A stretch of 61,693 bases of DNA from Rugosibacter sp. (GCA_004322535.1 SCUZ01000092.1:1-61693), one strand, 5' to 3'; shown: positions 9,671 through 21,217, counted from the first letter of the stretch. Notes: generated from the sequence alone by a model not told the origin. Program-made: numbers and translations.

Positions 9671-9698
9671 GCTAACCGCTAACCGCTAACGATTAGCG
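9671..9698. repeat. Short tandem heptamer array ending in a small palindrome
   Basis: Three head-to-tail heptamers GCTAACC/GCTAACC/GCTAACG, the last one merging into the inverted repeat CGCTAA-CGA-TTAGCG. It sits between the pckG stop and its terminator, so it would be part of the pckG 3' untranslated region. Confidence 0.6.
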
Positions 9699-9741
9699 AA
9701 CAATTGAAGTGTGGCAGGACTGAACTAAACGTGCTGACAGG

Positions 9742-11571
9742 CTAGTCATCCAGCGCGAGTTCAAATAGATCGCGCTTGAGCATGAGCTGCTGTGGCATGC
9801 GGGATTTGAGCTTATCAAACCATTCGCCATGTTGTTTAAGCTCTTCACGCCAAGCTATTGTGTCAATGGCAGCGAGCGCTTCAAAGGCTTCTTTGGAAAC
9901 CTCTGCATTGCCGCCCCAATCGAGGTCTTCAAAGCGGGGCACCCATCCCAAGGCCGTTTGTTTGGCATTGACATGTCCACGGCTGCGCTCGACGATCCAT
10001 TTCAGCACGCGCATGTTTTCGCCAAAGCCTGGCCACATGAAGTTTCCCCGGGCATCCTGGCGGAACCAGTTGACCGTGAAAATACGTGGTGCGTGTTCCA
10101 GCTGATGACCAATTTTTAACCAGTGATTGAAATAGTCACCCATGTGATAACCGCAGAAAGGCAGCATGGCAAAGGGATCGCGACGTACGATGCCTTGCTT
10201 GCCGGTGGCAGCAGCCGTTGTTTCCGAGCCCAGGGTCGCTGCCATATAGACCCCGTAGTTCCAGTTGAAGGCTTCAAAGACGAGCGGCACAGTGGTGGCG
10301 CGGCGGCCGCCAAATACGAAGGCTGAAATCGGTACGCCAGCGGTGCTTTCCCAGTCGGGATCGATCGAAGGGCATTGTGCAGCAGGCGCGGTAAAGCGCG
10401 AATTGGGATGTGCTGCCTTGCGACCGGTTTTACCATCTTCCGGTGTCCAGTCCTTGCCTTGCCAGTCGATCAAATGCGCGGGGGGCTCTTTGGTCATGCC
10501 TTCCCACCACACATCGCCATCATCGGTGAGGGCGACATTGGTGAAGATGATGTTTTCCTTCAATGTCGCCATGGCATTGAAGTTGGTTTTTTCCGAGGTG
10601 CCGGGGGCGACACCGAAAAAGCCAGCTTCTGGATTGATCGCGTAGAGCCGCCCGTCTTTTCCCGGTTTGATCCAGGCAATATCGTCGCCCACGGTGGTGA
10701 CTTTCCAACCACCCAGGCTTTGCGGCGGAATCAGCATGGCAAAGTTGGTTTTGCCACATGCGGATGGAAAGGCCGCAGCAACATAGGACTTTTGTCCATC
10801 AGGGGATTCAACGCCAAGGATCAGCATGTGTTCGGCCAGCCAGCCTTCGTCACGGGCCATGGTTGAGGCGATGCGCAAGGCAAAGCATTTTTTGCCAAGC
10901 AACGCATTGCCACCGTAACCGGAACCAAACGACCAGATTTCCCGCGTTTCCGGAAAGTGGCAGATATATTTGGTTGTATTGCATGGCCATTTAACATCCT
11001 GCTGTCCGGGTTCTAGTGGATGGCCCACGCTGTGCAGGCAGGGAACAAATTCACCATCACTGCCCAGTTGGTCGAACACAGCACGACCCATGCGCGTCAT
11101 GATGCGCATATTGACAACCACGTACGGGCTGTCGGAGAGTTCAACACCGATATGTGCGATAGGTGAGCCGATGGGACCCATCGAGAAGGGAATCACATAC
11201 AGTGTGCGGCCACGCATGCAACCTTTGAAAAGGCTGCGCAGCGTGTCTTTCATTTTGGACGGGTCTTCCCAATTGTTGTTGGGGCCTGCATCCTCCGGAT
11301 CCGTTGTGCACACATAGGTACGGTCTTCCACACGGGCGACATCTGATGGATCAGACAACGCAAGGTAGGAATTCGGACGCTTGGCCGGGTTGAGCTGCTT
11401 CATGCTTCCTGCGGCGACCATTTGTTCAAACAGGGTGCTGGCTTCTTCTTCCGAACCGTCACACCACATGATTTGATCGGGCTCAGTGAGTGCAGCGACT
11501 TCCGCAACCCACGCCTTGAGTCTGGCATGTTTAATGTGGCTGGGGGTAACGGCCAAAGATGATTTGTTCAT
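9742..11571 (-). CDS. pckG: Phosphoenolpyruvate carboxykinase (GTP)
   Basis: A 609-residue GTP-dependent PEP carboxykinase, interconverting oxaloacetate and PEP in gluconeogenesis. The P-loop segment [12 protein letters not shown] carries the reactive cysteine and kinase-1a lysine/threonine typical of the GTP-type enzyme. [12 protein letters not shown] holds the metal-binding aspartate, and [18 protein letters not shown] and [20 protein letters not shown] complete the conserved core; the length is standard. It is transcribed alone and closed by a strong hairpin terminator. With ppc nearby in the same orientation, the organism has both anaplerotic and gluconeogenic PEP/oxaloacetate routes. Confidence 0.97.
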   Translation of the reverse strand: MNKSSLAVTPSHIKHARLKAWVAEVAALTEPDQIMWCDGSEEEASTLFEQMVAAGSMKQLNPAKRPNSYLALSDPSDVARVEDRTYVCTTDPEDAGPNNNWEDPSKMKDTLRSLFKGCMRGRTLYVIPFSMGPIGSPIAHIGVELSDSPYVVVNMRIMTRMGRAVFDQLGSDGEFVPCLHSVGHPLEPGQQDVKWPCNTTKYICHFPETREIWSFGSGYGGNALLGKKCFALRIASTMARDEGWLAEHMLILGVESPDGQKSYVAAAFPSACGKTNFAMLIPPQSLGGWKVTTVGDDIAWIKPGKDGRLYAINPEAGFFGVAPGTSEKTNFNAMATLKENIIFTNVALTDDGDVWWEGMTKEPPAHLIDWQGKDWTPEDGKTGRKAAHPNSRFTAPAAQCPSIDPDWESTAGVPISAFVFGGRRATTVPLVFEAFNWNYGVYMAATLGSETTAAATGKQGIVRRDPFAMLPFCGYHMGDYFNHWLKIGHQLEHAPRIFTVNWFRQDARGNFMWPGFGENMRVLKWIVERSRGHVNAKQTALGWVPRFEDLDWGGNAEVSKEAFEALAAIDTIAWREELKQHGEWFDKLKSRMPQQLMLKRDLFELALDD

Positions 11572-12026
11572 GAGGCAAGGGATCTCCAGGGATTAAATCG
11601 TTCATTTATTAACGCGCTGCTTGGCACCAGAAAGCCAAGGGATCAAGGGGTAGGGATCACCGGACTTTTGGTTGTCCGCGCCACCATAGCCACTCGCAGT
11701 AGCTGCAACTCATGGTGCCGCGGATGCTGCGTTGATGCGGGGTGAGCATCAGGCTGCTGGCAAGCGGAAAAAGTTATTTCTTAACTATATCATGATGCGC
11801 ACTTGATGGTCGCCTGACGATTGTGTGTGAAGGGATGCTCGGCGCAAACTGCAAGCATTCAAAAACATGGATTCCACGTCGCGGGATGGGGCCTTTGCCA
11901 AAAAAGTCGGCGCCGGTGACACGGCGTTAGAATGAGACTTTGAATAGACCTCAACACATCTCAACATGCCACATGTGATAAATGTGAAAAATTCTGACCA
12001 ATGCAACCCATGTGACATGCGAAAAA
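11572..12026. other. Intergenic region between pckG and the patatin gene
   Basis: About 450 bp without a convincing gene. It contains a small hairpin (CGGAC-N8-GTCCG at 11661-11678) in the pckG leader region and one copy of the dispersed repeat. Promoters for both divergent genes should lie here but I cannot place them confidently. Confidence 0.5.
11902..11926 (+). repeat. Dispersed 25-bp repeat, copy 4
   Basis: A 23 of 25 match in the divergent intergenic region between pckG and the patatin gene. Its centre reads GGCGCC because of one change. Confidence 0.85.
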
Positions 12027-13205
12027 ATGATCAAGCAGCCGCCTAAAATTGCATTGATTCTTACCGGTGGTGGTGCGCGGGCAGCGTATCAAGTGGGCGT
12101 CCTCAAGGCAGTGCGCGAGTTGCTACCCGAGCCGCAACGTAATCCATTTCAGATACTTTGTGGCACCTCAGCGGGTGCGATTAATGCCGCCACGATGGCG
12201 ACCTGGGCTGGAAATTTTGGTGCGGGTGTCGATCATTTATGTCACGTGTGGGAGCATTTCCATGCCCATCAGGTGTATCGCACGGATGTTTTGGGCGTGG
12301 CAGGTTCGGGCGCGCGCTGGCTGGCTGCGCTGATGTTTGGTTGGGCGACACATCGCGCTCCGCGCTCATTGCTTGATAATGCACCTCTGCGCCAATTGTT
12401 AACCGATAGTCTGGACTTGAATCGGATTGAGCAGGCGATTGAAGGCCAGGCGTTGCATTCAGTGAGCATTACCTGTTCTGGTTATTCGAGCGGACAGAGT
12501 GTGACATTTTTTCAGGGGCGCCCTGATCTTGAGCCTTGGCAGCGAAGCCAGCGGGTAGGGGCGCATGTCAAGTTGAATCTGGATCATCTGCTGGCATCAA
12601 GCGCGATTCCTTTTGTGTTCCCCGCCGTGAAAGTTAATCGCGAATGGTTTGGGGATGGATCGATGCGGCAAACAGCGCCTATTTCACCTGCCATCCATCT
12701 TGGAGCAGACAAAGTCCTGGTGATCGGCGGAGGTCGTTTGCATGAGGAGCATGCTCGTCCCCGTACGACGTCTTATCCTTCGCTGGCGCAGATCGCCGGG
12801 CATGCATTGTCCAGTATTTTTCTGGATAGCCTGTCTGTGGACCTGGAACGGCTGATTCGCATAAATCACACGATTGCACTGATACCCGAAGCGATACGCC
12901 AACAGCAAGGAACCACCCTGCGCCCGATCGAGGTGCTCGTGATTTCACCTTCTGAACGACTTGATCATTTGGCGGCGAGACATGCCTGGACACTGCCTTG
13001 GCCGATCAGAATGTTGTTGCGCGGGATCGGCGCCATGAACCGCAATGGTGGGGCGTTGATTAGTTATTTGCTCTTTGAACGAGCGTACACTTGCGCCTTG
13101 ATTGAGCTTGGTTATCGTGACACGTTATTACAGCGCGAAAAAGTTATCGAATTTCTGGATATCGAAACGACAGAAAGTTATGGCAATCTCAAGGAAAAAG
13201 TCTAA
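12027..13205 (+). CDS. Patatin-like phospholipase
   Basis: A 392-residue acyl hydrolase of the patatin family. The oxyanion-hole motif GGGARAAYQVG is near residue 14, the nucleophile elbow CGTSAGA places the catalytic serine at about residue 48, and the dyad aspartate is in FGDGSMRQ at about 210, so the Ser-Asp dyad is intact. No signal peptide is seen. The predicted role is hydrolysis of phospholipid or other acyl esters in membrane turnover. The start is at MIKQPPK; a GTG five codons upstream is in frame and cannot be excluded. Transcribed alone. Confidence 0.85.
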   Translation: MIKQPPKIALILTGGGARAAYQVGVLKAVRELLPEPQRNPFQILCGTSAGAINAATMATWAGNFGAGVDHLCHVWEHFHAHQVYRTDVLGVAGSGARWLAALMFGWATHRAPRSLLDNAPLRQLLTDSLDLNRIEQAIEGQALHSVSITCSGYSSGQSVTFFQGRPDLEPWQRSQRVGAHVKLNLDHLLASSAIPFVFPAVKVNREWFGDGSMRQTAPISPAIHLGADKVLVIGGGRLHEEHARPRTTSYPSLAQIAGHALSSIFLDSLSVDLERLIRINHTIALIPEAIRQQQGTTLRPIEVLVISPSERLDHLAARHAWTLPWPIRMLLRGIGAMNRNGGALISYLLFERAYTCALIELGYRDTLLQREKVIEFLDIETTESYGNLKEKV

Positions 13206-13297
13206 GATTCAAGTTGAGATTGCCGATATAACCATCTAAATTTATTAAAGATAAGTGTTACTATTGTTTCATTAGCATTTAGCAAAGGGATAAAAGG

Positions 13298-14272
13298 ATG
13301 TTTTTTATGAAAAAAGCACTCCTCATGTTGCTTGCAACAGCCGTTGTTGGCCTGGGTGTCACGCCGCTGACAGCCGATGCTTCGGTTAAAAAGCATGGCA
13401 AACATGTCAAATCAACTGCACAGCTGAAGTCGAAAAAACATGCCCGACTGATAACTCATATCAGGTATTCAAGGCAGGGGTCCTCGCCTTTATTGAGCGA
13501 TTCGCAAGTGCTCGCTTTAGAGTCTTCTGCTGTGCTGGTGCAGGACCAGGCGACCGGTGCCGTGTTGTATGAAAAAAATGCGAATGCGGTATTGCCTATT
13601 GCATCAATTACCAAATTGATGACGGCCATGGTGGCCTTGGACGCCAGCCCGGATCTTAAAGAAACCTTGATCATAGGCATGGAAGACGTGGACCTCTTGA
13701 AAGGCACGCACTCACGCCTCAGCGTGGGGGCAAAGTTGTCAAGAGAAGAAATGTTGCGCCTCGCGCTGATGTCTTCAGAAAATCGTGCGGCTTCGGCTTT
13801 GTCCCGCAATTATCCAGGGGGACAAAAAGCTTTTGTTGTTGCAATGAATGTCAAGGCAAAAACGCTTGGTCTTAACGACACGCGTTTTTTTGACCCAACC
13901 GGGCTAACGGCATTAAATGTTTCCAGCTCGCATGATTTGGCCAAGATGGTTAGTGCGGCACACCAATATCCGTTGATCCGTGAGTTCACGACTACAGTGG
14001 AAGAAGAAGTGAATGTCGCCGGGCGGTCACAACAATTTCATAACACCAATGCACTGGTCAAAAGCCCGGCGTGGCAGATCGGTTTGTCGAAAACCGGTTA
14101 TATCAGCGAGGCCGGGCGTTGTTTGGTGATGCAGGCCTGGATCAACAGTAAACCCACCATCATTGTCCTGCTCGATTCCGTGGGCAAAATGACCCGCGTT
14201 GGTGACGCCAATCGCATCAAGCGCTGGGTCGAAGCGAACGCGCAAGCGCCCCAACGCTTGCCGACAAGCTGA
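13298..14272 (+). CDS. pbpG: D-alanyl-D-alanine endopeptidase, PBP7 family
   Basis: A 324-residue low-molecular-mass penicillin-binding protein (peptidase S11). It begins with a signal peptide (MKKALLMLLATAVVGLGV) followed by a lysine-rich linker. The three active-site motifs are present: SITK with the nucleophile at residue 103, SEN at 160, and KTG at 265. PBP7 enzymes cut cross-links in peptidoglycan in the periplasm. Two starts fit: the annotated ATG with AAAGGG upstream, or the ATG three codons later. Convergent with ppc, only 16 bp apart. Confidence 0.9.
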   Translation: MFFMKKALLMLLATAVVGLGVTPLTADASVKKHGKHVKSTAQLKSKKHARLITHIRYSRQGSSPLLSDSQVLALESSAVLVQDQATGAVLYEKNANAVLPIASITKLMTAMVALDASPDLKETLIIGMEDVDLLKGTHSRLSVGAKLSREEMLRLALMSSENRAASALSRNYPGGQKAFVVAMNVKAKTLGLNDTRFFDPTGLTALNVSSSHDLAKMVSAAHQYPLIREFTTTVEEEVNVAGRSQQFHNTNALVKSPAWQIGLSKTGYISEAGRCLVMQAWINSKPTIIVLLDSVGKMTRVGDANRIKRWVEANAQAPQRLPTS

Positions 14273-14288
14273 TCCAATCTGGCAGAAT

Positions 14289-17054
14289 TTAGCCGCTGTT
14301 GCGTAATCCGGCAGCGATGCCGTTGATGCTCAGGTGAATGCCGCGCTGTACTTTTTCATCAGCAGTCCCAGCGCGAAAACGACGCAGTAGTTCGACTTGC
14401 AGGTGATTGAGCGGGTCGATATACGGAAAGCGATTGCGAATAGAGCGTTTTAATAGCGGATTGCTGTCAAGCAACTCGCTAGTTTGTGTAATTTCAAGCA
14501 GCGCATCGATGGCTGCCTGCCACTCGGTTTTCAGGCGCGGGAAAATGGCTTGGCGCAAGATTTCATCCGTAACTAGTTGCGAATAGCGTTCTGCAATGGC
14601 GATATCACTTTTGGCCAGCACCATGTCCATGTTGGACAGCAGCGTGCGAAAAAATCCCCATTCCTGATTCATGCGGCAAAGCAATTGCATGCCGGTGTCG
14701 CCATGCTTGGCTTTCCATTCCGCCACGGCGGCACCAAAGCCAAACCAGCCTGGCAGCATGAGACGACATTGCGCCCAGGAAAACACCCACGGAATTGCTC
14801 GTAAATCTTCAATCGCCGTGCTGTGTTTGCGTGAGGCGGGACGGCTGCCAATGTTAAGAGAAGCAATTTCTGAAATGACGGTCGATTCCCAAAAATACTG
14901 TTCAAAGTTTGGTGTGTCATAAACCAATGATCGATAGGCATTAAAGGCACTGTTTGAGAGTGCTTCCATGGCAGCAAGAAATTCTGTCGGCGGATTGTCA
15001 AACACCCGTGGCAGCAGCGTGGCTTCGAGCGTGGCCGCAGCTAGAATTTCCAGATTACGGCGGCCGAGTTCCGGGTTGGCGTATTTCGAAGCAATGACTT
15101 CGCCTTGCTCGGTAATGCGTATCTGCCCTTGAACTGCGCCTTGCGGCTGGGCAAGAATTGCCTGATAACTCGGCCCGCCACCACGACCCACCGAGCCACC
15201 TCGCCCGTGAAACAGTCGCAGGCGAACGCCATGACGAGCGAATACTGCAGTGAGTGCAATCTCACAACGATACAAGGCCCAGCCTGAGGTCAAAAATCCG
15301 CCATCCTTGTTGCTGTCGGAATAACCCAGCATGATTTCCTGCCAGTTGCCGCGGCTGGCCAACAGCTGCTTGTACAGAGGCAAGGACAATAATTGATCCA
15401 TGACAGCCGCTGCGTTTTCCAGGTCGCCGATGGTTTCGAACAAGGGCACGATATGCACATCGAGCGTATGGTTCAGCGGCCGTAGCAACCCGGCTTCTTT
15501 GAGCAGCACCGCTACTTCGAGCATGTCGGATACGCTGCTGGCTTTGGAAATGATGACGTTTTCGATCGATGCTTGACCATAGCGCTGATGAATCTGGCTG
15601 GCCGTATGCAAGATGTCCAGCTCGCTTTGTGTCTCAGCCGAGTAAGTCACAGAAGGTGCGGTAAGCGGCCGGGGCGTGGCGAGTTCATCAAGCAATAACT
15701 TGACGCGAGCCGTTTCATCCAGCGCGAGATAATCTGTACCCAGGCAGGCGATGGCAAGTAGCTCGGCTACGGTGCGGTCATGTACTTCGGAGTTTTGGCG
15801 CAGATCGAGAGGTGCCAAGTGAAAGCCAAAAATGGCAACACTGCGGCGAAGGTGGCGCAAGCGGCCACGCGCGAGCAGGGTAGCTTTGTGGTTTATTAAC
15901 GAGGCATGCAGAATATCCAAATCTGCGGCAAACTCGGCAGCATCGGCATAAGGCTCGGCAGAACCCACAGGATGGCGCGGGGCTTCGAGCTCATCCAGTT
16001 GCTGTGCGGTGGCGGCCAGGCGTGTATACATTCCGGCAATGGCGCGACGGTAAGGTTCGTCATCGCGATGCGGGCTGTGATCGGGCGAGCGGGCTGCCAG
16101 TTCTTTTAAAGCATCGGAAATCTCGACCAGGGATGACGCGGGAGATAGCTCCGCGCCCAGTCGATGGAGCTGTTCCAGCTGATGGCTGAGGGCCTTGCGA
16201 CTTTGCGCACGTACAGCGGCCAGCAAGACGTCTGCGGTAACAAAAGGATTGCCGTCGCGGTCGCCACCGATCCACGAGCCGGGGTGTAAAAATGGTTTCA
16301 GTTCATCTTTTGGCCAGTCAGGCACGATGAGCGCAAGATGGTCCTCCAGCCGGTTATAGAGTTGAGGGAGTTCATGTAAGAAGGTGGTGTCATAGAACGT
16401 TAGCGCATTGGCAATTTCGTCCGCAACGGAAAGTTTGGCCCGACGCAACATGCGGGTTTGCCATAGCGTCAGCACGGCACGACGAATGGCTTCTTCATCT
16501 TCTTGCATTTCATCCGGGGTGAGCTCGCTACGGTCGCGTGCCTCAAGCAAGCGGGCGATTTCCCATTGGCAATCAAGAATGCTTTTACGCTGAACTTCCG
16601 TCGGGTGCGCCGTGAGGACAGGGGAAATTTTTGCGTGCGCAAAAAAATCAGTCAGAACGTGGGCGTCAACACCGGCCTCTTGTGCGCGGGCAATCGCGTT
16701 TTCAAGGCTGCCTTCGCGGGGTTTGGCTCCCGCTAGTGCGTGCGCGCGGGCGCGGCGCAGGTGGTGCTGATCTTCTGCGATGTTAGCGAGATGCGAAAAA
16801 TAGCTGAAGGCTCGTGCGACTTGAGCCGTATGGTCGTTAGGCAATGCGGTGAGCAGTGCTTCCAGTTGATCGCGTGCAACCAGGTCGTCATGGCGATGAA
16901 AACGGATCGCCAGCTGGCGAATGTGCTCAACCGTAGCGAAGGCATCGTTGCCTTCCTGCTCGCGCAAGGTGTCACCCAGGAGGCGACCAAGAAAGCGAAT
17001 ATCTTCGCGTAAGGGTGCCTCTTTGTCTTCACTGGAAAGATCGGCTGTGATCAT
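14289..17054 (-). CDS. ppc: Phosphoenolpyruvate carboxylase
   Basis: A full-length 921-residue PEP carboxylase that adds bicarbonate to PEP to form oxaloacetate, replenishing the TCA cycle. Signature regions are intact: [13 protein letters not shown] with the catalytic histidine near residue 165, [19 protein letters not shown] and [16 protein letters not shown] in the middle, and the C-terminal RNSG that contributes to the active and effector sites. No frameshift or truncation. The upstream region holds a copy of the dispersed repeat and the divergent hemC promoter region. Confidence 0.97.
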   Translation of the reverse strand: MITADLSSEDKEAPLREDIRFLGRLLGDTLREQEGNDAFATVEHIRQLAIRFHRHDDLVARDQLEALLTALPNDHTAQVARAFSYFSHLANIAEDQHHLRRARAHALAGAKPREGSLENAIARAQEAGVDAHVLTDFFAHAKISPVLTAHPTEVQRKSILDCQWEIARLLEARDRSELTPDEMQEDEEAIRRAVLTLWQTRMLRRAKLSVADEIANALTFYDTTFLHELPQLYNRLEDHLALIVPDWPKDELKPFLHPGSWIGGDRDGNPFVTADVLLAAVRAQSRKALSHQLEQLHRLGAELSPASSLVEISDALKELAARSPDHSPHRDDEPYRRAIAGMYTRLAATAQQLDELEAPRHPVGSAEPYADAAEFAADLDILHASLINHKATLLARGRLRHLRRSVAIFGFHLAPLDLRQNSEVHDRTVAELLAIACLGTDYLALDETARVKLLLDELATPRPLTAPSVTYSAETQSELDILHTASQIHQRYGQASIENVIISKASSVSDMLEVAVLLKEAGLLRPLNHTLDVHIVPLFETIGDLENAAAVMDQLLSLPLYKQLLASRGNWQEIMLGYSDSNKDGGFLTSGWALYRCEIALTAVFARHGVRLRLFHGRGGSVGRGGGPSYQAILAQPQGAVQGQIRITEQGEVIASKYANPELGRRNLEILAAATLEATLLPRVFDNPPTEFLAAMEALSNSAFNAYRSLVYDTPNFEQYFWESTVISEIASLNIGSRPASRKHSTAIEDLRAIPWVFSWAQCRLMLPGWFGFGAAVAEWKAKHGDTGMQLLCRMNQEWGFFRTLLSNMDMVLAKSDIAIAERYSQLVTDEILRQAIFPRLKTEWQAAIDALLEITQTSELLDSNPLLKRSIRNRFPYIDPLNHLQVELLRRFRAGTADEKVQRGIHLSINGIAAGLRNSG

Positions 17055-17107
17055 GGATTTATAGGCGTTCAGTTGCGCAGTCGATTGGTTGAGTATGGCG
17101 GCGAACG

Positions 17108-17132
17108 AAAAGTCGGTGCTGGTGATACGGCG
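17108..17132 (+). repeat. Dispersed 25-bp repeat, copy 5
   Basis: A 24 of 25 match in the divergent spacer between ppc and hemC. Confidence 0.9.
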
Positions 17133-17247
17133 GCATAGCGCTTAACGCGGACAATCATGGTGCAATGATAAACTCATAGGCCGATGGTTTTCTGTTTTTC
17201 GGGCGCTAACATGGCCCCGAATTTTTTACACGCGCTAGATCCTTGTG

Positions 17248-18204
17248 ATGACTTCTGACTCTTTATCGACACCACCGCCTTCGCCGCCATCGCGCTTGAT
17301 CATCGCGACCCGTGAATCTCGTCTTGCACTCTGGCAGGCTGGGCATGTCCGCAGGCTGTTGCAGCAATGGTATCCCTCCTGCGAGGTGGATTTGCTGGGG
17401 ATGACAACGCGTGGTGATCAAATACTTGACCGTCCCTTAGCTAAAGTCGGCGGTAAAGGATTGTTTGTCAAAGAGCTGGAGACGGCGTTGCTGGAAGGTG
17501 TGGCCGATATTGCCGTGCATTCAATGAAAGACGTGCCGATGCAAATGGAAGCGGCGTTTACCCTGGTTGCCATCGGTCCGCGTGAAGTGCCCGAGGATGC
17601 GTTTATTTCCAATAAATACGCCAGTCTCGACGAGTTGCCGCCGGGTGCAGTGGTGGGTACTTCTAGTTTGCGTCGCGAATCGCAACTCCATGCCCGCTTC
17701 CCTTATCTGGCCATCTCGCCCTTGCGCGGCAATCTCGATACGCGTTTAAGAAAGCTGGACGAAGGGCAGTTTGACGCCATTATTCTGGCTGCCGCAGGAT
17801 TGAAGCGTCTGGGCCTGGGTGCGCGTATTCGCTTAGTGTTGACGGCAGAAGATTCTTTGCCTGCACCAGGACAAGGTGCGCTGGGGATTGAGGCGCTGGT
17901 GAGCCGACCCGAGATTGCTGCCTGGATGGCACCGTTGCATGATGCAGCGACAGCCGCCTGCGTGCGTGCCGAGCGTGCCATGGCGCGTGCCTTAGGCGGC
18001 AGTTGTGAAGTGCCGCTGGGAGCTTACGCAAAAATGCGTGACGATGCGATTTGGCTGCGCGGTTTTGTCGCCACACCCGATGGCACGCGCATGGCACATG
18101 CAGAGCTGAGCGGGATAATGGCTCACCCGGAAGAGTTGGGGCAAAGCCTGGCTGATGCCTTGCGCGCGGCAGGTGCTGAATCGATTCTTTCAAGTCTCGC
18201 CTGA
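17248..18204 (+). CDS. hemC: Hydroxymethylbilane synthase (porphobilinogen deaminase)
   Basis: A 318-residue cytosolic enzyme that joins four porphobilinogens into hydroxymethylbilane. The N-terminal [16 protein letters not shown] is the family signature; [11 protein letters not shown] and VHSMKDVP follow. [11 protein letters not shown] carries the cysteine (about residue 253) that anchors the dipyrromethane cofactor. The ATG is chosen over a GTG immediately before it. First gene of hemC-hemD-hemX-hemY, with 17 bp or less between members. Confidence 0.96.
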   Translation: MTSDSLSTPPPSPPSRLIIATRESRLALWQAGHVRRLLQQWYPSCEVDLLGMTTRGDQILDRPLAKVGGKGLFVKELETALLEGVADIAVHSMKDVPMQMEAAFTLVAIGPREVPEDAFISNKYASLDELPPGAVVGTSSLRRESQLHARFPYLAISPLRGNLDTRLRKLDEGQFDAIILAAAGLKRLGLGARIRLVLTAEDSLPAPGQGALGIEALVSRPEIAAWMAPLHDAATAACVRAERAMARALGGSCEVPLGAYAKMRDDAIWLRGFVATPDGTRMAHAELSGIMAHPEELGQSLADALRAAGAESILSSLA

Positions 18205-18221
18205 AATTGGGTGGGGCAGAC

Positions 18222-18992
18222 ATGACTCTCAGAGGGCGGCATGTGGTCATTACCCGCCCGGCCGGGCAGGCCGAGCATCTGGCAACACTGCTGGTGGAGC
18301 AAGGCGCGCACCCGGTGTTTTTTCCGGTGTTGGAGATCCATGACTGCGCGGACATCACCTCGGTGCTGGCAGCAGCGATTGCGTTAGACGCCTATGATCT
18401 GGCCGTGTTTGTCAGCCCGAACGCCATTGAAAAAGCGCTGGATCTCATTTTGCCGCGACGTGCCTGGCCTGCGCATGTGCCCGCCATCGTGCTGGGCAAA
18501 ATGAGCGAACAGGCGCTCATGCGCCGGGGTGTCACCAACGTGATATCGCCTGCGTTGCGCTTTGATTCAGAAGCCCTGCTCGAATTGCCTGAGCTAGCCG
18601 CAGTAGCGGGTCGGCGCATCATTATTTTTCGGGGGGATACGGGGCGCGACCTGCTCAGCGAAACCCTCACTGCGCGTGGCGCAGACGTACATCATGTGAC
18701 ATGTTATCGGCGCCTGCCTTCAAAGGCTGACCCTGGCCCGTTATTAAAGCGTTGGGAAGCAGGTACGCTGGATGCGGTGACGCTGACCAGCAGTGAGGGT
18801 TTGCGCTATTTTTTTGAAATGATTGGCCATTTGGGGCAGGCCTGGTTAAAAAAGACGCCTGTATTTGTCACGCATCGGCGCATTGCCGCGCAAGCCAGTG
18901 CGCTGGGGTTGCAACAGGTTATTCCCACCGCACCAGGGGACGATGGTTTGATGGCAGAACTCATGCAATACTACGCACATCATGGAACATGA
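18222..18992 (+). CDS. hemD: Uroporphyrinogen-III synthase
   Basis: A 256-residue protein following hemC. HemD enzymes diverge strongly in sequence but share the VVITRPAGQAEHLA start, the FVSPNAIEKAL segment and the DAVTLTSSEGLRYFFEM segment seen here. It cyclises hydroxymethylbilane with inversion of ring D. The ATG is chosen for the GTGGGG upstream; a TTG five codons earlier is the alternative. The end overlaps hemX by 11 bp. Confidence 0.93.
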   Translation: MTLRGRHVVITRPAGQAEHLATLLVEQGAHPVFFPVLEIHDCADITSVLAAAIALDAYDLAVFVSPNAIEKALDLILPRRAWPAHVPAIVLGKMSEQALMRRGVTNVISPALRFDSEALLELPELAAVAGRRIIIFRGDTGRDLLSETLTARGADVHHVTCYRRLPSKADPGPLLKRWEAGTLDAVTLTSSEGLRYFFEMIGHLGQAWLKKTPVFVTHRRIAAQASALGLQQVIPTAPGDDGLMAELMQYYAHHGT

Positions 18993-20049
18993 AAATAACG
19001 CTTTATTGACGCAAACACTGCCTTTGCTACCCAACAGAAGACGGTTATTGTCTCGTCCGTCGGTCTGGGCCTTCTTGATTTTATTGGCTCTGATACTGGC
19101 CCAATGGATTGATAGCCGCAAGCAAATCTCGGCCATTCAGCAAGAGGTTGCGCATCGATTGACAGAGAATGATCAAGCGGCTAAAGAGACGCGCTTCCTG
19201 GTCAAGCAAGCCCAGGATACCGCGCTCACGGTGCAGGCTAAAGTGACTTTGCTAGAAGAGCGGCTGGCGGAAATACAGAGCCAGTCGGTGGCGTTGCAAT
19301 CCATGTATCAAGAAATGTCAAGTAGTCGCGATCAGCGTTTATTGGCCGAGGTTGAACAAGCCATTACCCTGGCTATGCAGCAGTTGCAGTTTGCCGGGAA
19401 TGTCGAAACTGCACTCATCGCTTTGGAAAATGCCGATGCACGTCTGGCAAAGGAACTGCAGCCGCAGTTTATATCCTTGCGGCGTTTGCTTGCGCGTGAT
19501 ATTGCGCGGTTAAAAGCAACGCCGGGTGCCGATCTGACAGGCCTGTCGTTGAAAATTGAAAGCGTTGTGAGCGCGGTGGCTACCTTGCCTCTGGCATTTG
19601 AACACCGGCCCAAAAATACGCCTGTGGCATCCACCTCGGGCGCCGCGCCATCATCGTTCATTAATCGCAGTTACTGGCAGGCCTTGGTTTCCGAGGTGTG
19701 GCATGAACTGTATCAGCTGTTGCGTATTGAGCGCATTGAAGAGCGTGATCCGGCTTTGCTCTCGCCCAGCCAGAGTTTCTTTTTGCGCGAGAATCTCAAG
19801 CTGCGCTTACTCAATGCGCGTTTGGCGCTACTGCAACGTGATGGTAAAACCTTTCGCGATGAAACCATCCAGACGCAAGCCTTATTGGACCGCTATTTTG
19901 ATGTGCGCGCGCCATCGGTCGTCACTGCGCGAAAAACACTCAGCGCCCTGGCGGCCACGGATGTCGGTTTTAATCTTCCATCACTGAGTGAAACATTGGC
20001 AGCTATGCGAAATCTCAAACTTTCCCGCGATCGCGGCGTGAGCAGGTAG
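18982..20049 (+). CDS. hemX: HemX-like membrane protein of the hem operon
   Basis: A 355-residue protein with one N-terminal membrane helix (VWAFLILLALILAQWI, residues ~28-45) followed by a long periplasmic region that starts as a coiled coil rich in Q, E and K and continues with helical repeats. This is the HemX family, often labelled uroporphyrinogen-III C-methyltransferase although no methyltransferase motifs are present here. Its position between hemD and hemY is conserved in beta- and gammaproteobacteria. The biochemical role is not established. Confidence 0.88.
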   Translation: MEHENNALLTQTLPLLPNRRRLLSRPSVWAFLILLALILAQWIDSRKQISAIQQEVAHRLTENDQAAKETRFLVKQAQDTALTVQAKVTLLEERLAEIQSQSVALQSMYQEMSSSRDQRLLAEVEQAITLAMQQLQFAGNVETALIALENADARLAKELQPQFISLRRLLARDIARLKATPGADLTGLSLKIESVVSAVATLPLAFEHRPKNTPVASTSGAAPSSFINRSYWQALVSEVWHELYQLLRIERIEERDPALLSPSQSFFLRENLKLRLLNARLALLQRDGKTFRDETIQTQALLDRYFDVRAPSVVTARKTLSALAATDVGFNLPSLSETLAAMRNLKLSRDRGVSR

Positions 20050-20053
20050 GGTC

Positions 20054-21217
20054 ATGCGTTCCCTATTCTGGTTATTGACGCTGGCAGCGTTGGCGGTTGG
20101 GTTGGCTGTGGCAGCGCGCTACAACGCAGGCTATGTGCTGCTGGTGATGCCCCCCTGGCGCGCAGAAGTATCGCTGAACTTTTTTCTGCTGTTAGCCGTT
20201 GTCGGTTTTATTCTTTTGTACTGGGTGGTTCGCTTGGTTAGGCATACCTTGGCATTACCTCGGGCTGTTGCTGCATTTCGGCGACGCCAGCGGCTGCATA
20301 AAGCGACTGCCGCTCATTTTGAAGCGGCGCGCTTGTTGCAAGAGGGTCGATTTGGTCACGCGCTGCGCAGTGCAGAAAAAGCCTGGGCTGATCACCCCGT
20401 CCCCGGTGCCGCTGCCTTGCTTGCTTGGCGGGCGGCACATAATCTGCGCGATGCGGAACGTGAAGCCTTATGGGCTGACCGTGTGCGCGCGGCGGATGAT
20501 CAGGGCTTCAAGGCTGCACGGCTCATGATTGAAGCGGAGTTTGCGCTGGAAGAGCGTCGTTTTGCGGATGCGCGTGCCACCTTGCAGCTGCTGGCCCTGA
20601 ATGGCGGACGCCACATCGCTGCGCTACGCTTGGCGTTGCGTGCTGAACGCGGACTGGGGCATTGGAGTGAAGTCGCCAAGCTGGTACGCCAGCTGGAAAA
20701 ACACAAGGCCTTGACGCCGGAACAGGCGTTGCCGTTACGCAGCAGTGTGCTGCGTGAATCGCTGCGCGATCTGCAAGGCAATAAAGAAGGGTTGTTGCGC
20801 TACTGGCGCTCGCTGGATGCACGTGATCGTGAAGAGCCTTTATTGGCGCGCGAAACAGCGCAAGCATTGATCGCCACCAATGCAAGCGTTGAGGCACAAC
20901 AAATTATTGAGCAGGCATTGCAAAAGCATTGGGAAGATGATCTGGTACGGGTTTACGCGCAATGCACTGGCGGGGATCTCATAGGGCGGATTGCCCAGGC
21001 AGAAAGATGGCTCGCACAACATCCCCGAGATAGTGCCTTGTTGCTTGCGCTGGGGCGCCTATGTCGCCAGCAACAATTGTGGGGCAAGGCGCAGAGTTAT
21101 CTTGAAGCCTCGCTCGCCATTACGCCGCAACGAGCGACACATATCGAACTGGCCCAATTATTCGATCAGCTGGAAAACTCGGCGCTGGCACTACGCCACT
21201 ATCGGGCTACCATCTAG
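20054..21217 (+). CDS. hemY: HemY, TPR-containing inner-membrane protein
   Basis: A 387-residue protein with two N-terminal membrane helices (residues ~1-18 and ~38-60) joined by a short loop, then a soluble region of TPR-like helices (for example [10 protein letters not shown] and [24 protein letters not shown]). This is the proteobacterial HemY encoded with hemCDX, distinct from the Bacillus protoporphyrinogen oxidase of the same name. Its exact part in heme synthesis is unsettled. The 3' end overlaps the convergent hemF by 27 bp. Confidence 0.9.
   Translation: MRSLFWLLTLAALAVGLAVAARYNAGYVLLVMPPWRAEVSLNFFLLLAVVGFILLYWVVRLVRHTLALPRAVAAFRRRQRLHKATAAHFEAARLLQEGRFGHALRSAEKAWADHPVPGAAALLAWRAAHNLRDAEREALWADRVRAADDQGFKAARLMIEAEFALEERRFADARATLQLLALNGGRHIAALRLALRAERGLGHWSEVAKLVRQLEKHKALTPEQALPLRSSVLRESLRDLQGNKEGLLRYWRSLDARDREEPLLARETAQALIATNASVEAQQIIEQALQKHWEDDLVRVYAQCTGGDLIGRIAQAERWLAQHPRDSALLLALGRLCRQQQLWGKAQSYLEASLAITPQRATHIELAQLFDQLENSALALRHYRATI

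Noticed and set aside
17444-17462. AAAGTCGGCGGTAAAGG in hemC looks like the dispersed repeat
   Set aside because: It encodes the conserved KVGGKG motif of HemC and the similarity stops after 11 bases.
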